Source: Trachelipus rathkii
Taxonomy: Eukaryota > Arthropoda > Malacostraca > Isopoda > Trachelipodidae
Assembly (NCBI GenBank): GCA_015478945.1
Contig: JABUQX010116747.1
Location: 7,501-52,500, forward strand
Direction: 5' to 3'
DNA length: 45,000 bases
Shown here: positions 39,201 through 45,000 of the stretch, in pieces
Layout: each line of letters begins with the position of its first letter
Position numbering within the stretch: position 1 is the stretch's first letter
Notes under the pieces: generated by a model
Databases searched by the model: none
Seen by the model: the letters and a program-made list of their open reading frames with translations, nothing else
Told to the model about the DNA's origin: nothing
Made by a program: the position numbers and the translations under genes

Positions 39201-41860
39201 ATTGAGATTATTATTGTTTTTTTTCTGATGCAAAATATATAATAAACAATTACTCATTAGAATATCGACTCCATGTTTATATTACAAATTATGATCCTCA
39301 ATAAATTACATATGAGAGATAAACGTCGGGCCAGAGAGGGGTGCAGCGAGACATACCAGGGGAGAGTAGTATATAGAGAGTAGGATATGGTTTGAATTAC
39401 TGTCTTAATTTACTGTCCAATTAAAGTAGGAGTCGGTAAATAATAATAATAATAAAAATTATTAATGTATAATATTCAAGAAATATTTCATAAATTAAAT
39501 TACTTTCCGTTTCTTCCAACTCATACAAGAATACATAGTCTCTTTTGTGTTATGTTATACTACAAATATGGTTATTGAGCTTAGTAATTCAATTGATCAA
39601 TAAATACTGATGAGAAGGAGCGCATGTTAGACTAATTTTCGTATTAATCCTGTGGGCAGTTAGAGTAGGAGTGCTTGTAATTCTCACATATGTTATAGAT
39701 GTGCAATAAACACAAATTTTACTCCGTATACTAAACATTGAAAAAGGCATAAACTCTTCGACTGTAGATTATAAACTTATAGACTATATTTGAATCAATA
39801 GTAATCTAAATATATATATTATATATATATTATTATATATATATATATAATATTAATATATTTATTATATATATATATATAATACTATATGTGAGGGAAA
39901 GAATACAGAAAAGTGTATATAGTACAATGTTATTAAAATTGAAAGTCAACAACTACAGATAGTAATTGCTCTAAACATATATTGCTCGATAAATGTTTAC
40001 TCTCAGCTAATGATATAGAAAAGATATATATGGTATAGAATCAGAGATGAGACATTGTATCATAAGCTGATGAGAGCGAGAACGGACTTCGGATTTATAC
40101 GATCAATAACAAATATAACGCACGTATAGCTGAGCAAACTGTATGTAAAGATTGATTCTTATGGAGCTGATTAAGTATTGATAGGTAAAAGTATAATGTG
40201 CCATCTCTTACCTAAATCAGAAGAGAGTTAGATGTATGGTCGCATGTTAGATAATGGAGAATTCAACGTAGAGTTTTTTAGAATATTCCCATCATTAGTC
40301 TCACTGCTCGTAGGTATTTGCATGTTACGTCTATTCTCTGCTCGAAAGTTGTTTGTATCCGAGACAGTTCAATAATAGCCTGAAGACAACGATTATACAA
40401 ACAACAATATTATCATATGATATTGATGAATATCACGCCATTTAGCACATCCCGCACGGGCAAACTATCGAGTAACTGCAATATGTGATATCATATCTTC
40501 TCACCACATAGAGATCTGCACCCTAAGAGTGAGGAAAACACTTACTCTGAAATATCCGTAATTACGATACGCCCGTTCTCGTCGATACACTCGCACGATA
40601 TATTTCTAGTCACTATGCTATTTTTTCGTCACCTGCCTGTAGGTTAATCAGTACTTATAGGTTCTGTACGTGAATTATATCGTATACACACTTATCTCAG
40701 ACTAATAATGTGAGTTTATAACTCCTCCTATTAACCTCTCCATTGCCGATAGTCAGAATTAGATCGCACGTGAAATTGAGTATGAATAGAAATCTCAGAC
40801 GATCTCAGCATAGCCTCAACAATAAGAAAAGGGTATATATATTCATAGTACATATATAATAATTGGTAGTGACTATTAATATATTACTCCATGGCATTGC
40901 GATGGGTAATTTCCTATGTCTAAATATGAGTCACATTAGTAGTATATGATATTTATATATATTAGTGTACATACTAGACATAACTTTTTGACCCAGATGG
41001 TCCATGAACCTACAAGATACATTGCACTGGATATTGATATATATATATATATATTAGAAACTCTCTATAGTATTACTCTGATATCATCGAAATATCATAT
41101 ACACACCACTGAACGAGATACCGAAGTTGCAATCGAGTTCAGAGTTAGAGAGATTGTTTAGTTACGGAGCGAATATGAGAACATAAAATTCAAAGTATAG
41201 TTCGTCATAAGTCCTCTCGAAGTCCGTTAATTAACAATGAAGTGTGTTAAGTATCCTAGAATGGACGTCTTCAATGCACTATGCTCGATGTAATAAGAAG
41301 CAAATGCATACTATAATCAAATTAATACGTCAATAGCAATTTTATCCAAAGTTCCCTGAACTTTCCACACTCTCTCAAATTTGAATATATAATCTGACTG
41401 GGATGAAAAGAGTGAGTGGTAGTAAGAGATTCTCACATATAAATGTTTTTATGCATGTATCGTGGGAAGCATATCTATTATAATGCCAATGATGTTAGTG
41501 AATCTTCATACACGTTATTATTATACTAGTCCTCATAGTCTAATATGCAATTTTAAGGGATGAACCAAGTTGTTTCAAGGAACTTAAATTTAGAATGCCT
41601 TCCTTGCTGTTATGTGTGGCTATGCGATGCACAGCGAAAATGAGATAATAACTTTAATGAGTTTATGTCGAGAAATATTGAAATAAGAGAGAAAATACGA
41701 GGAATACCTCGTAGATGTTTGCATTGCTACAATTACTTACAATGAGGAAACCTTTGTAATTGCATACCCTCAGGTGAGGTGTACGATTGAAACATAGAAA
41801 GCCAAACAATATTGTACAATTGATACTTACCATACGATCCAAATTAGCTAGAGAATGAAA
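39201..41860. other. AT-rich DNA, no gene seen
   Basis: About 2.7 kb without recognisable genes. Interrupted TA tracts lie at 39810-39890 and 41035-41054. Open frames are short and motif-free. Confidence 0.45.
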
Positions 41861-44200
41861 GAATCAGACGAGAAGGAAGATGATGATGGCAACGGATATA
41901 TTCAAAAGATTGTACACAAAATTAGCCTCCTGGAAGAAAGTTTATGGGGATGAGACTAACGACAAAGTATCAAAGCTTTATTTTAAATTTAAAAGACTCA
42001 AAAGAAATAGGATAAGTTGGTCAACGACGTGAGAATTTACCCTGAAAATCTATAAAATCGAGATGAGATCAAAATAAATTGACTTGTTGGTCAACATATC
42101 ATTAAGTCACAATAAATGTTGTCAAATCAAATTTTATCTCGACGAGATTGCAATGAGATAAATCGACATGAAAAGGGGAATAAAGATCGTCATTATTTTG
42201 ATAGATACAGTAGATTCTTCAGTCAAGCAGAGAGTTGAGAAATTGTCCGAGAACTCATAATTGATTGTTACTAAACTCCTCCATCCGCTGACTATTAAAA
42301 CCAAATGAAAATGCAATATAATTTTATTAGAGTGCAACTTATGCAAGAAATTATTTTGAGACACTTCAAAGAGAGGTCATACGACAGAAATATTTAATCG
42401 TTGACAAGACCATATGTGAACCCCAGTAAGCTAGACAGGTTATCCTAGCTGATTTACTCATGACTATAGATTGTTTCATATCATGCATGTTAGGGTATAG
42501 CGTTATAAAGCTCCTCAGTGTATACAGCACATTGACGAAGATATTAGCACTGATAGTTTCATATTATAACGACGAATCTAAAAGTGTACTACTTGTGAGG
42601 TACCGGCGACTGGGAAAACAGCATATGTTGTGTCTATTTATAAAGAGAAGGTTAGTAAATAAGATTTGGGGGAATTATAATCAAGTTATCTTGAGACTCT
42701 CTTTTGTAAAAGATTCGGAAAAAGTTACTGAAAGGTCATATTAGAGAAAATATGGAAGATTCACAATAGATGTGTACTAACTCCATGCATTGTTTTAAAA
42801 AGGAAGAGGAATCAATGTCTTAGCACTGAAACATATTGAAAAATTATATGAAAAACTAATTCACATGACTGTATTGAGCTAGAAGAGAGATTCAATACTC
42901 TCCTATAAATTTAGACTTCAACAAAGCTCTTTGTTATAGCCCTATAGATATCAATGAATAACGTGAATTATCTCTGGCGTACTGGAGCGGATGTGCAAAA
43001 TGCCCTCCATAAATGATAGTTGTGCTGAATATTAAAAACATTTGTACAAACTAAATGACAATAAGTCAACATGAAGAAATAGTGAAAAAGTGGATGTCTG
43101 TTTATGTGAGGGTCAAGCACACTCATTCGATTCCATCCTTAGGTAATCTATTACCAATTAGATTTATATTACAGCAATTAAATGTATAGACTCTTCTCTA
43201 AATGTATTCTGATTTGTATTTAATACCAAAGTAGCTACGGGGGACTCAGTAGAAGTATTAATTAGTTGATGAGGATATGTATAATTGATTCAAAATGATT
43301 TCCTTGATAAAGTTCTTGATGTGGAAGAGAAATTCAAATTGAATTTAATACTAAATTTAAGTGATATGAACTTTTGGGGTTTTTTCTATATCACAAGAGA
43401 AATATGAGAACGCTTGTGAGAAAATCCTTACTCAAATAAAAGTTTTAACACGATCGTGATACAAGGGATCGGGGATTGAGCTTGTAGTTTAGAGTGGCAC
43501 CAGAAAAAAGACTAGGCTGGTGATTAAAAAGCAGTAATTTGAAAGTAGTAAAAATCAGAGATTGCTAAACACATGAATAAAGCTAATAAAACGCGAGATA
43601 TAGTAGTAATAATAATCATCTCAAAAGATCGCATTTACATATGCCAAGGTTAAATTATAAGTAAACTGTATCTAGCTTTTGTGATAGACTGGATTAGTAA
43701 TTATGATTTCATTGTGACTAGCCAATTTGTGGGATCCTATCTCTCATATATAAGGACATAACTCACGTTTAGATATGCTAGCAGAGAGTGCAACGTAGAG
43801 CCAACAAGTATATATTCTAGACTGGTTTGAGTTGTTTGACAATTTTTACTTACAAAGTCTTAGCCATGAGCGATTAGAGGGCTGAACGTGCGTTAGAAAT
43901 GTTTTCTGGTTAGAAAGAAATCGATTCTAGAGTGATGAGGTCATGCAGATCAAGCATCTTAACAATTTCAATATTTTACTATCTATTGATAATAACTACT
44001 CACGGACAGTATTCACAAGAATAAAATCATTATCCCACAATAGAGGATCCATAACCACTATAGAGACGCGACAAGAGTAGTGATTGTGCGACATTATTGC
44101 GAGTATATTGAAAGTGTAAGAAAAAGGGTAGTGCTCTCTGTTACTGATGTAAGAAAGGTCACTTAGTTCCTTCAGTAATTAGGTGAGTTGTAGGAATTTG
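41860..44200 (+). pseudogene. Very weak Ty1/copia gag-like trace
   Basis: Plus-strand fragments in shifting frames have the character of a copia gag. KYENACEKILTQIKVLTR (about 43405-43460) resembles the LPxxYE...LT region, and near 44139-44162 a Cys-Tyr-stop-Cys-Lys-Lys-Gly-His stretch looks like a decayed Cys-x2-Cys-x4-His nucleocapsid knuckle. The spacing is one residue short and the final Cys is not seen. The stretch between these points is full of stops. Chance resemblance is a real possibility; no protease, integrase or RT follows before the window ends. Confidence 0.22.
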
Positions 44201-44660
44201 GCTATGCATGGTATTGCCCAGAGCAAAACATCGGTTTGAAAAATGAGGTTGTTGATTGTGACTCGATTGCAACATTTAAGAAAGGATTGGATAGGTATAT
44301 AGTTGGTTTTATTATCACATAGTATATTTTGACTAACACAAATTGGCGGGGTTTTTAATTACAGTAGTTATTAAGGTTAAGCTGTATGTTATGACTACAA
44401 CAAACTTACTATAGCTTGTACTGTGGTTAGCATGTACTCTAAGCTTAGTTTTTCTTTTAGTGGTAGACTTTGTATACACTAGGGTGCTTTGTGGATTTGC
44501 ATGAGCATGTTCTGGTGATTGGATCTATTTAGTTGACTGGGACATTCTCGATTGGTCCATCTGGCTTTTTACTGTCTTTATATCTCTAGTGTTCTAATGT
44601 TCTAAGAAGCAAAAACAATCTACGATTGTTAAACGACAAAATGACCTATCTTCTCTTTAT
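44201..44660. other. AT-rich DNA, no gene seen
   Basis: No open frame or repeat of note between the weak copia-like trace and the MITE-like start at 44662. Confidence 0.4.
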
Positions 44661-44661
44661 A

Positions 44662-45000
44662 CAGGGGTTCACACTGAAATTTTGAATTTGAATTCCCTGA
44701 CTTTCCCTGACCAATTCCGCAAATTTTCCCTGACCAGCGTGTTCGTTATTTTTGGCGTATAAAATATCTATTAATCATTAATGCAGCCTATTTACTCAAT
44801 TCATACATTAAATTATTGAAAATTTACTTTAGAAATTGTTCATCATCATGGATGAATTCAAAAAAAATATATATTTTTTTTTTTTAGTAATCGGCATATA
44901 CCTTCCCCACACCCGTCCAACGCACTCCTTTTTTATTTTTTCCAAAAGTAAACAGTTTTATTTATGCAAAAAGAAAATAAATTAAAAGCTTACATTAAAA
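44662..45000. mobile_element. Possible hAT-type MITE, left end (runs off the window)
   Basis: Starts with CAGGGGTTCACACTG, a CAGGG-type terminus typical of hAT elements. It is followed by the repeated phrase TTCCCTGA at 44693, 44703 and 44728, each in a CCCTGAC context. Such CCCTGAC-rich termini are common in non-autonomous elements of animal genomes. The other terminus and the 8-base target duplication cannot be seen because the window ends. No transposase is visible in this part. Confidence 0.4.

Noticed and set aside
42460..42744. 94-codon plus-strand frame as a gene
   Set aside because: No motif, no codon bias and no neighbouring coding structure. Its length is not exceptional for 45 kb.

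Overview
The window looks like intergenic DNA from an animal genome, most likely an invertebrate. The strongest signals are very long TA, ATT and CA microsatellites, decayed non-LTR and LTR retrotransposons, and two broken copies of a virus-like packaging-ATPase gene. Low GC, dense microsatellites and this mix of elements would fit a mollusc such as a cephalopod, but nothing here fixes the species. I found no intact host gene, no tRNA or rRNA, and no CRISPR array. Nearly every coding relic carries stops and one-base frameshifts. That could be old decay, or partly uncorrected long-read error.

Layout. 0.2-5.4 kb: a unit of about 2.3-2.7 kb present twice in direct orientation, built around ATT and TA arrays. 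5.6-6.1 kb: the 3' end of a LINE (minus strand). 6.1-9.4 kb: AT-rich, unassigned. 9.4-12.4 kb: unassigned DNA with two oppositely oriented relics of one LINE reverse-transcriptase segment. 12.9-15.7 kb: AT-rich, with trinucleotide repeats. 15.7-18.9 kb: a long decayed LINE (minus) with RT, RNase H and a C-terminal Cys/His region. 18.9-22.1 kb: AT-rich, with TA and ATA arrays. 22.1-26.04 kb: a Ty3/gypsy-like polyprotein (minus) whose order is gag, protease, integrase, RT, RNase H. This is the Gmr1-type order with integrase before RT, and most of its integrase core is missing. 26.1-26.8 kb: TA/TG arrays. 26.9-33.7 kb: an inverted pair of ATPase relics with related flanks around a divergent centre, the best candidate for an unusual mobile or viral-like element. 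33.5-35.4 kb: a CpG-dense island and a segment less AT-rich than its surroundings. 35.9-39.2 kb: degenerate repeats. 41.9-44.2 kb: a very weak Ty1/copia gag-like trace. 44.66 kb to the end: the possible start of a hAT-like MITE.

No gene network can be described. The relics are independent insertions, and several end exactly in TA arrays.
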